A stretch of 64,000 nucleotides of DNA from Rhipicephalus microplus (GCF_043290135.1 NC_134701.1:95436202-95500201), one strand, 5' to 3'; counted from the stretch's first letter, positions 1 to 13,465 are shown. The notes: generated from the letters alone by a model not told the origin. A program made the numbers and translations.

Positions 1-584
1 GGTGAGTACGGGCTGCTTCTGCACGCCGATGGTGTTTAAAAAGAACACAACACGGCTTCGGACAGTAGCACTTGGTGGCATGTTTGTGCCACAAACTATT
101 TCAGAGGCTGCTAACGTAGTAAATATATATGATAATTCACTTTACAAACAAACTTTTGCATAATCTTACCATACGTGCTATTAGCATCAACGTCTGAAGC
201 CCCAGTTACTAGTTTGAAGGGTAAGAGACATTATCTACTGCTTTAACGCTACAGTGTCTAGAAATACACTAGAAATATTTCTAGACACAGTACTAACGCT
301 CGTGGGTATTGCAAAATCTTTCACCATTTTACCGGTTTCTACGTTTACTTTCTCCTCTAAGTAAGCTTTCAGAACTGGCCCTTGCGCCATGGAACACCTC
401 AGCCTCAACTTTTCAGCACAAAAAAATATATATGCGTAAAATACGTGTGGCCATAATTCTTATCTATCTACATGGTTTCTACCAGCAGCCATTGTTCTTG
501 CTGCTTTCAGTCACATCGTGTTTTTTTTTTTCGTGAAACTTATTGTACCTGTCGAAAAAAACGCGAAGACATCAGAGAGAAAAT
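1..584. other. Noncoding sequence, 3' of the M13 exon (intron)
   Basis: No convincing coding region is visible. On the minus strand this is the sequence after the donor site of the M13 peptidase exon, so it is probably intron. The only structure seen is a short perfect hairpin with 13-nt arms at 254-266 and 276-288 (GTGTCTAGAAATA and its complement) and a 9-nt loop. The open stretch at 309-536 is AT-rich and resembles no protein I know. Confidence 0.5.
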
Positions 585-604
585 TTAAGTGCTCGGCGTC
601 TTAC

Positions 605-1927
605 CGATTACTGTGATGCGTTGCCGTAGGATGTCCGAAGTGCTGGCGTTTATTTTGTCCGATAAAGGGGGAGCCTTGGGGGCTAGGAGCCTGAACACGG
701 ATATCATGTCTTCCACGTAGTCCACAGATGAAGGTGGAACCACTACTTGTGCCACCCATGCAGCGAATAGGGTCGGGAAGTACTGACCCGTTACTTCAAG
801 ACACGAGACAACGATATCGTGATCATGAGCGCCACTCGGCGGCAGTATATATTCGTATTTGGCGAGCTGGGCTAGCGCTAAGAGCAGAGTGTAGACATTC
901 ACATGTATGGTCCTTTCAGCGAACAAGGTAATCACTATATCCTTCACTTGCTCGAGGCCCCATACGCGGATGAAACAGTCTGAAGTGAACATAGTTCCGT
1001 TGTAGAACGCATGGCGGAATACTGCTGTCCACGAAAATCCAGGAAACGAAGACTCTAGCTCTCTAATGCTTAGGTTCTTAAACAGATAGGTTCTTTCAAA
1101 CGTTATTCGTATGTTGTCCAGTTTCGTGTCAGTATGCCTTAAGAACAACTGCAGCTGTGTGTCGTTAGGAAGTTCGCGCTCTCGGGTTGCCCACTCGAGG
1201 AACGCGTCGACAGTGCTTCCGTTCTTGTCATTCAGGCTGTTCGCAAGTGTCGTGCCCGGCTCCATACCAACGTCGCTGGTTGTTGCGAAAGCCGTGACTA
1301 TCGACGACAAGCCGGTGCGGAAACACGTCTCAAGTACGGTACTCATGAGTTCCTCTAGAGTTGCACATTTCAGCCACGCTTCGGTGTCGATACCAGCTTT
1401 GGAGAGAGTACCGATGGCAGACGGTGGTCGGCGACCACGAATGAAGGCGTGACAGCTGTCATAGAAGCGCGCCATCTCATACTCCCGCTGAGCGCACAGG
1501 CTCGGGCTTCGAAGAATGTCGGTCAGCGAGTGGTGTAAGCGGTCGGTGAACTTCCGGCGGTTCTCAATTGCGTAGCTGGCTCTCCCTGTTGTTTTAGCAC
1601 TCCATTTACCACAGACGTGCGAATAGAAGTCATCGCAAGGACTGGTCGTGTTGTCTGCTGCCCCTAGAAGCACGTCGAGGACGCTTGCACAGTCGTTCCC
1701 ATCACACACGTAGGCCGCTTGCGTACCTAGTGCACTGGGTCTTTGCGTCAAGAAGGGGAAGTGCCTCAGCAACAGGACGACAGTGAAAATCACCATTACT
1801 ATCAGCATGGGTGTCGCAGCGACAATGTTCTTGAAGATGCCCTCCTTGTCGTTACTTGACTCTAGCTGCTCGCCTGCACACAAAGATGCAATGTTTTCAA
1901 TGTTCTGCTGGTTACGAATGTACAAAG
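605..1927 (-). CDS. M13 (neprilysin-like) metallopeptidase, exon with transmembrane anchor and N-terminal M13 domain
   Basis: The exon encodes about 440 residues of a type II membrane peptidase of family M13 (neprilysin/ECE). It has a short polar segment, a hydrophobic anchor (around MLIVMVIFTVVLLL), then the extracellular M13 signature CDGNDC...SPCDDFYSHVCGKW with the conserved cysteines, then Peptidase_M13_N-like sequence with N-glycosylation sequons. M13 enzymes are zinc ectopeptidases that cleave short peptides outside the cell. The catalytic HExxH and ExxxD motifs are absent here and should lie on exons left of the window. The open frame runs past the exon end, but a good donor (G|GTAAGA, GT at 604-603) ends it at 605 in phase 1. 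There is no ATG at the 5' end: the frame starts after an in-frame TGA that overlaps a possible acceptor AG (1929-1928), so this is an internal exon. The M13 assignment is strong; exon limits are inferred. Confidence 0.88.
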
Positions 1928-2025
1928 CTCAGTTGCTAGAGAACTTGTTCCGCGATGAAACGTTACAATTTTATAATCGTATAGTGGAGTACAGTTCCCG
2001 ATTATTGAAGATCGAATATACTTGA

Positions 2026-3878
2026 AAAGTCATGTCAATTCACGCCCGCTACATCATTTTACTCTGCGTCCCTTATTGACGGCCATGGGACTGTCACTGA
2101 ATACGGATTGCTTTGTTTTTGTGGCTTTCCGCTCTTTTACCTACGAAGTAACTTATAACACCGCTCTGTTATCGCCTCATGTACCACTCACATTCACATC
2201 ACGCAGCTCCCACGTTCGACGTTTTTTTTTTATTACCAGTAAGACGAGCCCGAACCAACCATTCACTACCCTTTACTCTACCCCATCGGCTAGCATTCCT
2301 GTCTGATTTACATGGAGGGGTGGGGGGAATACTCTCTAGGTGGTGTTTTAAAACGGACAAAAACCAAACGAGCTGATTTCTCGTTCAGTTATGTTTCATT
2401 CAGTAGGTGGCGTCTGCAACTCTAATTATAACGATGTTGGTTATCAATATGGCTTTTTAAGTCCCGTATTCTTAAATTCTTCACCTCGAACCACTTATCA
2501 TTTCACGTAAGGAGCTCAACATGCCCCCGGCTTCGTGCATTTAAAGAGCTTGCTTCAACCTTCCTTCGCAAGGAGCCTCCTCATAAAGGCAAATAAAGTG
2601 AGTCTGAGTTTCAAAATAATTGTGAAATGCTAACTAAACGGTTGTTTTCAGCCAATTAGGAATATTTTATTTTTATTACGAAATAACACTCAGTACATTA
2701 CTTTTTGTACGACAGGGACACAGCCGTTACTTTTTATTCAGCTTCCGTTAGTTGTATCAGATCAAAAGAGAATGCTCTAGCAGCGTTGGAGCTCAATACT
2801 TTGTTGACGCTAGAGTGAGTGAGCTGCAACCAACATTAGAGTTGGCGCAATTCAGCGTCCTGTTATGTCGGAGCGAGCAGTGAAAATCGTTTAAAGAATT
2901 TGGGAGATTCTGATATGTATTTTAAAATTCGTTTAAAAATCGTTTAAAGAATTTGGGAGATTCTGATGTGTATTTTAAAGAATTTGGGAGATTCTGATGT
3001 GTATTTAAATTTTGTAAAGCATTGTTGAGGTTGCGTAATTTTTTCATTTGGGTACAATTTTAACTTGAATGTACTTACGTTCTATTAAATTATTCTACGT
3101 TCAGGACAAGAGCGTGCCTATCGGGCCGTGTATCGTGAATTTGTGGATCGACCTCTTCCTCGCAAAACAAAATGGTCTTACAGCAGTGGCTACCAGCAAG
3201 TTATGTCCTGAGAGAGTTTAAATATGGTAATACTTTTTTGTATTCTTACAGTGTAGTTCCTTGGGGTGGCATTATAAGTTGCTACATATGGCCAAAGTAC
3301 TTGAACAACGTCCGTCCCCCATTTCCTAAATTTCAATGCATACAGGGTGGGCGATGTCGTGAGTTTACTTTGAAGTGCAATAACATTCTGGAGACGTTCA
3401 GGTTACTTTGTAACGGGGCGCGATGCCTTCCAACGGCAGTATAAATCTGGAGCATGACCGGTTGGGAGCTTGTCTGATGTTCCTAATTCCGCGCGAGCGA
3501 ACCACTCGCTATATCAGTAGCGGTAAAGAAGCGTTCTGCTTGCACAGTGAACAGCACGCTGTCAACTGAAAACAGGAACGAACGTCCTGGCACTGACGCG
3601 AAATTTCACAGTGGAAATTTCATCTTCACATGGAGCACTCACCAAAGCACCAGAAACACCTCCTGATGGGCTCGGTGTTATGATGCTGCCTTCAAGGTGA
3701 TCGTACTAGTAACAGTAGGCAACCAAAATACTGACCATGCAGGCATGTAACTGATAAAATGGTCCTTTTGCATACTGATTTAAATCTCAGTTTTGCCTTC
3801 AAGCGGCCGGCACTGCGAAAGACTGCCAGGACGGACTAAGTTAGGTGGGTCGCCTCGTCCCTGGCAGTAGTTCTGGCA
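2026..3878. other. Noncoding, AT-rich (probable intron of the M13 gene)
   Basis: No gene is recognised. A stretch at 3106-3226 sits between an acceptor-like TACGTTCAG and a donor-like ATG|GTAATA and could be a decayed or unrelated exon, but no frame resembles a known protein. The only clear structure is the short direct repeat listed separately. Confidence 0.4.
2890..3004. repeat. Three direct copies of a 31-bp unit
   Basis: A 31-bp unit beginning TTTAAAGAATTTGGGAGATT starts at 2890, 2943 and 2974. Copies two and three are directly abutting and identical; copy one differs by one base and is separated by about 22 bp of partially similar sequence. This is a local tandem duplication with no visible function. 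Confidence 0.85.
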
Positions 3879-3891
3879 GTGCAACGCTGTG

Positions 3892-4127
3892 ATGATATGT
3901 ACGGTTTAATGCCTCAAAACCACCACATCATTCTTAGATACGCCGTAGTGGAGGGCTCTGGATATTTGGACCACCTGGAGTTCTTTAACGCGCATCCAAA
4001 TCTGAGCTCACAGGCCTACAGCATTTTTGCCTCCATCGGAAATGCAGCTGCCATAGCCGGAACTCGATTCCGCGAGCTGCGGGTCAGCAGCTGCGTACCT
4101 TGGCCACTAGACCACCGCGGCAGGGCG
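3892..4127 (-). mobile_element. tRNA-derived SINE (Ruka-like), minus strand
   Basis: This diverged but near full-length copy lies in reverse orientation: the tail TGATATGT is on the left and the tRNA-like head (CCACTAGACCACCGCGGC) on the right. It is flanked by a 13-bp target-site duplication, GTGCAACGCTGTG at 3879-3891 and GTGCAACGTTGTG at 4128-4140, with one mismatch. Insertion was therefore by target-primed reverse transcription using LINE machinery in trans. Confidence 0.88.
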
Positions 4128-4644
4128 GTGCAACGTTGTGTGTACGGACCCATGATCGTGGCTATAGTATCTCCAAACTGTGCGCGCACGATGGTTTCAT
4201 GCCGCAGAAGCAGGCAGTACACGTCAGAGAATTACTAAGTAACAGAATGCTCGCTCGCGTCATAAAAACGAAACAACACCACTGACCCACTCGAGAAGGT
4301 CATGAACACGTGATACAACTTGTGTGAGAAGTACTTTAGTGCCTCCGTCATGTGATCCTGTGGCTACGATATACGCGGAAGTTAGGCTAGAAAAACAGGG
4401 ACGGACCGAGTGATAATGGTTTTGAGATCACCTCGCATCATGCTTTTATCAAAATTCCAAGTCTCACTTTTTGCTGCTCATCATGAACCTATCTGAAAAA
4501 TTCTTGTGGTACGACATTATTTATTTGGCACGTAATGACTTTCGGCGTCTGAGTAGGATTTCCAATGTGGTCTGCTGAATGGTCCATTACAGTTCCGCAG
4601 TTCGTGCAGCTTTGACTTGGGTTCTAAATCACCTTGATTTGTTT

Positions 4645-5500
<856 letters not shown>

Positions 5501-5540
5501 TTGTGTAGTAGAACTACTCCACGAATACTCAATATTTTCT

Positions 5541-5862
<322 letters not shown>

Positions 5863-5928
5863 TACACTTCAGAGAATTCGATAGATAGTACACTTCAGAA
5901 ATAGTACACTTCAGAGATCACGATCCCG

Positions 5929-6150
5929 TGATCTGCTGCTGACCCGCAGACCACGGGATCGAATCCCGGCTGCGCCGGCTGCATTTCCGATGGCACCGCA
6001 AAGGTCATAGGCCCGTGTGCTCAGATTTGGGTGCACGCTAAAGAACCCTCGGTGGTCGAAATTTCCGGAGCTCTCCACGTACTACGGCGTCTCTCATAAT
6101 CATACGGTGGTTTTGGGACTTTAAACCCCACATATCAGTCAATCAATCAA
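5929..6150 (+). mobile_element. Ruka-like SINE, degraded, plus strand
   Basis: The copy begins inside the tRNA-like head (CTGCTGACCCGCAG, B-box-like GGGATCGAATCCCGG) and lacks the A-box end. The body is diverged but recognisable through CCGTGTGCTCAGATTTGGGT, and the tail is ATATCAGTCAATCAATCAA. I see no clear target-site duplication. Confidence 0.85.
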
Positions 6151-6164
6151 CGACTTTTATCTCG

Positions 6165-7445
6165 ATAATCGCAGTGATGCCAAAATTGGTATGGCATAAC
6201 ATGACTGTACGACGAATATAATTGACTAGTCATAACATGAAAATCGGAATATGTACGTCATGAATGTCATGATTTACATGTCATGGTCTTGCTGCTCTTG
6301 CAGTAGTTTTGTTCACATGGTAATTTTTAAAACCGGTACGGTATGACATGACTGCATGACGAACATAAGTGACGAACCCTAACGTGGAAATCATGACATG
6401 CATGTCTTGCTTTTGTTGTTATGACTAGTCATGACTATACGCAGCGCTCATGGTGCGCTTGTAGTCATTTCGCTAGCTTCACATATACCAAATTTGGTAT
6501 TACGAGACGTGAATGGATGACGAAGGTACATGACTGGTGCAAACACGATAATCATGAGATGCAAGTCATGTAAAAACATGACTACATGCCATGTTCAAGA
6601 TGCACTCGCGGCCGTTTCGATAGCTTTACCTATAGCAAACTTGGTGATACCTGACGTCAATGGATGCCAAAGGTACATGACTGGTTAAAAAATAATAATA
6701 ATGACGTGAAATTTATGTTAGAACATGACAACATACCACGCTCAAGATGCACTCGTGGCCATTTAGCTAGCTTGACATATACCAAATTTTGTATTACGAG
6801 ATGGTGATGGACTGCGAAGGTAAATAACACGTTCAAACATGATAATTATGGCATGCGTGTCATAATTGACGTGTAAAACATGACTACATGCTACGCTCAT
6901 AGCGTGCTAGAAGCCAATGCACTAGCTCCACTTATATCAAACTTTGTATTACGTGACGTGAATTAACGACAAAGGTAAATGGCATGTCTAAACATGATAT
7001 TGATAAAATGTGTGTCATGCAAATCGTGACCATCTGATACGCTCATAGCGCTTTCGCGTCTGTTTTGCTAGCGCCACATATACCACGTTTGATATCACAT
7101 GGCGTGAATAAACGACTAAGCTAAATGACTTATCCAGACATGATAATCATGACATGCGTGTCATGTAAAACATACAACATGCTACGCTCATAACATGCTC
7201 GCGGCCGTTTCGCTTGATCTGCGTATCACGTTACGTGATACTAAATTTGGTATCGCATTATGTGAATAGATGATCAAAGTAAATCACACATCCAAACTTG
7301 ACTGATGTTTTGGAAGTCACGTGCGGCAAAAGTTAAGTCCGCCTCGTAACGTTGTGCTGATTTTAAAGTTACATACAACTTTTTTTCATTCGTGCTTCGC
7401 ATATCATTGATTCCTACAGGACGTGAGACCTGCAAATTTTCTTTA
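6165..7445 (+). repeat. ~148-bp satellite array with terminal module, plus strand
   Basis: About seven diverged units are visible. Anchors of the type CAAATTTGGTAT fall near 6490, 6634, 6782, 6937, 7084 and 7233, giving a period of about 144-155 bp. Each unit contains CATGATAATCATGACATG, a small inverted repeat, then ATGACTACATGCCACGCTCA and GGCCGTTTCGCTAGCT. The first ~300 bp (6165-6450) are a divergent leader also found at 27.7-28.0 kb. The array ends at about 7331-7445 in the terminal module (CCTCGTAACGTTGTGCTGAT...). Confidence 0.85.
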
Positions 7446-7984
7446 CTGCTGTTTAGCGCCCCCCCCCCCCTATAGTGCCACGTAGCTGAAAACGATGCAG
7501 GGTTCTTTCTACAAAGAAGGTTCATGGAAGCGAACTGGCGCTCCGCAATAGATTAAAAAAATGCAAGCGGCACAGAAACATCAAACAAATGAACGTGCAC
7601 AGGCAAGCGTAGGCGGAAAGGGTATTCCGCACCGTTCTTTTCTGCTAGTGTTGTTATGCTTCTTACACGCTCGTTTTAGATTGGGTAACTGCCGGATAGA
7701 CACAACAAACTTCTCCTTCACACAACTGTTGCATCATGACTAGGGCTGCCTCGTGACGCCAGCCATGGCACAGACATAACACTCGCCTCGTGATGAGTCG
7801 CTGAAACACAGGCCCAATCAGGTCAGATAACCTGTGCGGCACACTAGAAAGAAAAAGGAAAGCGCAAGCTCCGCTTTCAGCATCGATAAGACAACCTGTC
7901 GTGGTGAGACGCAATAAACGACATAGACAAGGGTGATTCCACGGATAGTGTCCAGGCCTATTCGGTGACCATCTGGCTACCTGA
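7446..7984. other. Noncoding between satellite block and LINE
   Basis: There is a short C10 run at 7469-7478. Overlapping open frames on both strands (7561-7743 and 7663-8067) show no family resemblance. The last part may already be 5' LINE sequence, since the LINE ORF1 remnant starts near 7985. Confidence 0.35.
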
Positions 7985-10900
7985 AAGCATTTCTGAAGAC
8001 TACTCGAACAACACAAGAATATCACGTAAAAATCTGGCAGCATTTGCAAAAGATAGGTCTGCTCCATACAAGCTATGTCACAACAAACTTATTATCGACA
8101 ATTGTGTTTATGTGTTTGACCATGCTGCTCAAAAAGTTATACCACAAACATCATAGCTAAAAGGCAGCAACCTTAATCGGCAGTGTAATCCCAGGTGGTC
8201 AAAATTTCCGGAGTCCTCCACTTTACGGCGTCTGGTGGTTCTGGTACGTAAAACCCCACATATCAATCAATCAATTAGGTGGCAGTGTAATAATCTAGAG
8301 GACTTGCACATTATCTATACTAATATAAGAAGCTTCATTCCGAAACGAGACACATTGCGAAACTTGACCGATGCCACCAACGCTGACGTTATATCTTTGA
8401 CAGAAACATGGCTACAATCATCTATCTAAGATAGTGAATCGAAATTGTCCTTTCCCTTTTTTAACATTTTTCGCCGGGATCATGATATCAAGCGAGGTGG
8501 CGGTGTCATGATAGCCACCCACCATCACCTTCAGTGCAGCGTGTTGAAATTACTTGTCGCCTATAGCTGTTATTCATCTGTTGTAGTTTATCTTACCCAC
8601 CCACTATCATAGGAACTTGCTACCGTTCTCCCGACGCTGATGTATCTTTTACTGCTGAATTCCACGAAGAGCTTCGCTTGCTTACTGTAAGATACAGCAA
8701 TGCACAATAATTCTTCTTAGGTGATTTTAATTTTCCTAGTATCAGTCGGTCTGATCTCTCAATAAAACCAACTGAACAAAGCGTTGAAAGTGACTTTGTA
8801 AGTTTTTTTCTAACTTTTCACTTATCGCAAGTTATTACAACTGCAACACGCCTGACAAATAATGCATCAAGTCTTCTTGATTCATTCTTAGCGAAATACC
8901 CTAATGAAGTCACTTCTGTCTCTTATCTCTCTTGAGTGATCACGTAGTCGATCTCGTAGCATACAAGTATCTGCTGCCACCATCACCAAAGATTAGTAAA
9001 ATAATAATGTTTTACGACTGAGGCAAACACAACGCAATGAATGACGAATAGGATATTTCTTCTGAAGACTTTCTCAGTGACTTCTCCGAGAGAACTGTTG
9101 AGGAAAATTGGTGCCTTCTTTTAAAAAAATTGAGTAACTAACAAAACCTGTATTCCAACTATAATGGTTACTGAGCGATCCGGTTCACCGAGGTTGAATT
9201 CATCAGTAAAACGTATGAAAAACAAAAAAAAAAACAACGCATCATCCGTCAGGCAAGATCACTGAATGCGCCTCTTGCCTGGTAGAAATACCTCGACATT
9301 GAAAAAGAGTATGAGTGTCTTGCTGTTAGAACAAAGCATACTTTTTTTCTCTTCTACCCTTCCAATATGCTGAAAAATAATCCAAATGATTTCTGGAAAA
9401 TAGTAAACTCACAACCCACCAAATCAGTATCGCTACGTGATCAGTATGACTCCGTGATACCCGAGTTCAGTGTACCAGGTGTTCCGAACGCAGCATTTGT
9501 TCTGTTTTCTCTAAACAGCCTGACTGCATCCTGCCTCATATTCCCTTCCTTGATCACCCGTTGATGTCAGAACTCATTACCAGTACTGCTAGAATTGGAA
9601 CTTCTGCAGGAGTTAAAAACATAAGCTAAAAAATAGTGAAAAGTACAAAACTTGTATGCAGTGTCATCATTCAGAGCATTGTTCTGCAGTCATTGTCAAG
9701 TGAAGTGGTGCCACGGGACTGCAAAGTCGGAAAGATCATTTTTGTCCCCCAAAAATGTGTTTCTTCCTCCCGTAACAGCTATCCACCCATATCAATGACG
9801 TGTGTTTGCTGCAAACTATTGAAGCACATCATTTACTCCCACGTAGCCCATTTTCTTCTTTCTGTTGATTATTTCCACCAAAACCAGCATCTTTTTGAAA
9901 AAGGACTTTCTCGTGAAACGCAGTTAGCATTATTTATTATTGACATTAGCTCAGCCATCGATGTTAACGTACGAGTTCATTTATTTCTGTATTTTGAGAA
10001 TACCTTTGACAAGGTTCCAGATAAAAAAACTTTTTTTAAAAGTAGTCGCACCTAAACCTTCACCCACTTGTACTAAATTGAATCCAAGATTTTTAGACAA
10101 ACAGAAAACATTTTCTCTTTGTAAACACTCATTATTCTCAATCATCTCTCATTAAGTGAGAGGTCCCTCAGAGGGACTGTGCTTGGCCCTCTACTCTTTC
10201 TAATATATATCAACGACCTACCTACTAACATTACATCTACAATCAGATTATTTGCTGACGACTGCGCCATCTACAGGCCAATTCACAACAATGATGACAT
10301 CCTAGCACTTCAATCTGACCAAAATCACGTAAATGGCTGGTACTCAAAATGGCTTATGCCACCAAAGCGTCAATAAAACATCTCTTTTCACCGCAGGCAA
10401 GACTATCATGCACCTCCATATCTTCTTTGTAACTCCCCTATTCAATCTGTTACTTCCTATACATACCTCGGCATTGAACTCAACACTGACCTTTATTGTT
10501 TGCCCCACATCATCAATATAACTAACAAAGCTAACCGCGTACTTTGATATACCTACGCCGGAACTTACGCCTATAGTCCCATCTTCAGTAAAACTGTAAG
10601 CATATAACACTCTACTGCGGCCAAAGTTGGAAAATGCATGTGCCGTATGGGATCGCCACCAATATGACCTGATTAAAACACTCGAATTTTTTCATAATAG
10701 TGCGACCAGGCTTATCCTCTTCGATTACTTATATAACAGCACCATTACAGAGCTAAATCTCGTATTAACTTCCCAATCATGCTGTTCGTCGCAACATTGC
10801 CCACTTCCGTCCTTTTTTGTCAATTTTATCATGCTACTTCTCGTAAATCTGTGATCATTTCAGCTCTTCGCGATCCTAGCAGACCCAACCACACCAAAAC

Positions 10901-11105
10901 TGTTCACCCGCCCCATGCTCGTACCGTAGCTCACTCATCGTTCTTTTTTTTTTTTTCATGTGACGCCCACAGACTGGAACGCTCCCCCTACCGGTACCGT
11001 GCACCACTCTAGCCAGTTGTCGAACACTTGCTATGTTAATTTTTTTTACCAACCCTCATATAAAAAGCCTATACTGGGGCCTTTGAGGTATCAGAAATAA
11101 ATGAA
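7985..11105 (+). mobile_element. CR1/L2-like non-LTR retrotransposon, decayed
   Basis: It contains, in order: the end of an ORF1 (7985-8156, ...RKNLAAFAKDRSAPYKL...), the start of an endonuclease domain (8292 onward, NIRSFIPKRD and LTETW), an endonuclease motif LGDFNFPSI near 8720, a linker resembling the better copy at 32.4-34.6 kb (MLKNNPNDFWKIVNSQP at 9367), RT blocks (SYPPISMTCVCCKLLKHIIYSHV at 9760-9840; VLGPLLFLIYINDLP and LFADDCAIY at 10175-10275), and C-terminal sequence to about 10850. The tail near 11090-11105 is AAATAAATGAATAAAT. Many stops and frameshifts make it inactive. CR1/L2 is my best clade guess from the RT motifs and the tail. Confidence 0.85.
8190..8280 (+). mobile_element. 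5'-truncated Ruka-like SINE inside the LINE
   Basis: Only the last ~90 bp of the SINE remain (CCAGGTGGTCAAAATTTCCG to TATCAATCAATCAATTAGGT). A perfect 11-bp duplication GGCAGTGTAAT at 8179-8189 and 8281-8291 flanks it. This is direct evidence that truncated SINE copies here were new insertions and not erosion products. It lies at the ORF1/ORF2 boundary of the CR1-like LINE. Confidence 0.9.
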
Positions 11106-11313
11106 TAAATATATTTGACAAAAATCACGCTGATTCATGCACTGAATACAGTGAAGTGCTAAATATTTCGGAGAGGACAAAAGTTTCGGTCTTGTTGGTG
11201 CCTTGCGAACTTCCTAGAACGTCGTCTGGGTTTTTTTTTTTTTTAAGATCTAAATGTACCGTTTTTTTTACATACCAAACTTGGCTACATATCGAGTGAT
11301 ATGTGGCGTTTAA

Positions 11314-12610
11314 CCTTTCGGCCCTGGAAGTTTTTCATCACACCTACAATTTTTTCAACGTAATATTCCGCTCCTTCAAACGATAAGTAAATATTGTTCA
11401 TTTAAAAATATGCGTGGTTAGCTTAATGTAAAGTTTGGAACCATGTCCTCAAATGAGGACATCAGGGCCCAATGGGTGCAGTGGAGGCAGAAGCGATTCT
11501 TAGTGTAACGGTTTATTTTCATCGGAAACACCACTGAAATCAGTCGGCGGCTTCTCGAAAGCTTTCCTGCACCATGAAGTTTCTTAACACGCATGTTCCT
11601 CATTCGACTCATGTGACGCTTCCTGCGTTTCCAGGACGCAGTCATCGCTCCCAGCCTCTTGTTTGTTTGTTTGTTTGTTTGTTTGTTAGTTTGTTTGTTT
11701 GTTTGTTTGTTTATTTCTCCAGAGTAATGGCTCACACCCACTCAGGGGGATCGGCCAAGAAAGCGCAGTGTATTTTTTCTGTGAGCACTATAACTATTCG
11801 TAAAAATGAATTTGTATTATAATATGACTAATGTAAGGAAAACCACAAAAAAAGGAAACAAAAAAGCGGAAACGTTAATTTGAGAAATTTTAAGATTTCA
11901 GGTGTTGTGTTACCATTCAGCTGCGTTTACTTCACCTCACCATTTAGATTTTTATTTTTATTTTTTTGTACTAAGCAATAATTCTTTGAAAATGAAGTCA
12001 TCATCTTCCTCATCTTCACTATCCCCAACGTCTGATAGGTTGCCATTGTCCAACTGAGCGAACATTTGTTCCGCGTATTCGAGCGGGACTAATCGGAGCC
12101 TCCAGGCTCTCGTCGCCGAGTAGAACTGAGGTGTCATTTCAGCACCTAAAAAATAGACAAAACAGCTGTACGGCCACGATACACCACACCATCACCAGCG
12201 AAACGTGGCAACCACCAAGTCTTCATGTACTCAAATGAGGACAGATGCTCTTATGCCCACGATCACTAAAATACACATTTCCTGAGAATGTATGCAGTGA
12301 TTATATCTTCTATATAGAGTTGAATACATTCAATTAAATTTTTATTGCGACATCAACAGCGGCTTACGAGTAAAAACTATCAAAATGCTCATTTAATTGG
12401 CCCAGCGTCTACTTTGTCGTCTTCTATCTTCGTTGTTCGTCGCTGCTGCTCTGATGAACGCGACAGTGCGAAAACTGATGTCAATGCCATTCGGGATGTT
12501 TTGCGGGTTATACAAGTAAGGTTTCAGTTTCTCTTTTTTTTTAATAGCATCACAAACACCTTTTCTTTTTTTGGTCCTGTCCTCGTTTGAGGACGCCGGG
12601 GCCTAAAGGG
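11314..12610 (-). mobile_element. piggyBac-like DNA element with TTAA target duplication
   Basis: The element is bounded by TTAA at 11310-11313 and 12611-12614. Its ends are imperfect inverted repeats: left CCTTTCGGCCCTGGAAG, right (reverse complement) CCCTTTAGGCCCCGGCG. TTAA duplication and CCCTTT-like ends are typical of piggyBac. Inside, on the minus strand at about 11990-12135, an acidic stretch (QLDNGNLSDVGDSEDEEDDD) resembles the N-terminus of piggyBac transposases and follows an acceptor-like TTTTTTAG. No DDD catalytic core was seen, so it is internally deleted and non-autonomous. Short palindromes of the GTCCTC..GAGGAC type lie near both ends (about 11445 and 12575). Confidence 0.78.
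11659..11713. repeat. (TTTG)n microsatellite
   Basis: About 13 units of TTTG with one TTAG interruption, lying inside the piggyBac-like element. It is polymorphism-prone simple sequence; the antisense Asn-Lys-Gln-Thr reading is an artefact. Confidence 0.95.
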
Positions 12611-13119
12611 TTAACGTCCTAAAACCACCATATGATTATGAGAGACACCGCAGTAGAGAACTCCGGAAATTTCGACCACCTGGAGTTCTTTACCGTTCAC
12701 CCGAATCTGATAACACGAGCCTATACCATTTTCGCCTCCATCGGAAACGCAGCCGTCGCAGCCGGGATTCGATGCCGCGACCTCCTGGTCAGCAAGCTAG
12801 TACCTTAGCCAGTGGAACAACGCGGTGCGATAATTAGGTCTGCCTATAGAATACAGGTGTTTGTGTAAGGTGTTAGAAGCTGAATATTATTAGTGCAATT
12901 TTTCTCCCACACACACCTCCACGAGTTTATCAAAATATTTTATGTTTGCATTTTTCAATTGCAACACTGCACTTTGTGTGAATATCTGCGAAATGATTAC
13001 TTACCACGCAGAAGGTATATTTTTCGTAAAAAAATACTTTTAGACCCTCAGCAGAGTGACTTGTTGGGCGAGTTGGTTCATTCTTAACGTAGCTTATGGC
13101 GCAAAAAAACACGAGAGAA

Positions 13120-13173
13120 GGACAAGCGCAAACTATCGGCTAAATTTATTTAGCCGATATTTTGCGCTTGTCC
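13120..13173. repeat. Hairpin-forming inverted repeat
   Basis: The arms GGACAAGCGCAAACTATCGG and its near-perfect complement (TTAGCCGATATTTTGCGCTTGTCC) surround an AT-rich loop of about 7 nt. It may be a remnant of a foldback element; the motif GACAAG..GCGC is reminiscent of the arms of the larger foldback at 58.9-59.2 kb, but homology is not established. Confidence 0.7.
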
Positions 13174-13389
13174 AAAAATCCATCAGAATATCGACCAAAT
13201 TCGGTACGGAAAAAAAGAGTGGACCTTCTGACATACTTTTTTTTTTCTTTAAAAAGATCCCCCTGACGAAAGGAAGTTCGGAAAGTACCCGCGTGACGAT
13301 GAATTTGTCATTACATCCAAAAGGCCCCAGGACATATGTTTAGGGAATGTCGATAGATTTCGCATAGTTTGTGGAAGCACTAGGGCCAG

Positions 13390-13392
<3 letters not shown>

Positions 13393-13451
<59 letters not shown>
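13393..13451. repeat. (AT)n microsatellite
   Basis: About 29 AT dinucleotides, lying 10 bp inside the intron from the donor site of the exon at 13466-14273. On the minus strand the exon reading frame runs through it as Ile-Tyr repeats, which is an artefact of reading past the splice site. Confidence 0.95.
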
Positions 13452-13457
<6 letters not shown>

Positions 13458-13465
13458 GCGCTTAC

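Larger units (their letters stand above)
11299..12828 (-). mobile_element. Ruka-like SINE split by a piggyBac-like element
   Basis: The SINE tail end (GTGATATGTGGCGTTTAA, 11299-11313) and the remainder (TTAACGTCCTAAAACCACCA..., 12611-12828, ending at the tRNA-like head CAACGCGGTG) are separated by 1.3 kb. Joining them at a single TTAA restores the normal SINE sequence seen in other copies, GTTTAACGTCC. The copy is diverged, and no flanking duplication was established. Confidence 0.85.

Noticed and set aside
3106..3226. Exon between TACGTTCAG and ATG|GTAATA
   Set aside because: Splice-like ends only; no frame resembles a known protein and one frame contains a stop.
13380..13450. Ile-Tyr repeat C-terminus of the frame at 13380-14273
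   Set aside because: Reads through the GTAAGC donor into an (AT)n array; the exon is taken to end at 13466.
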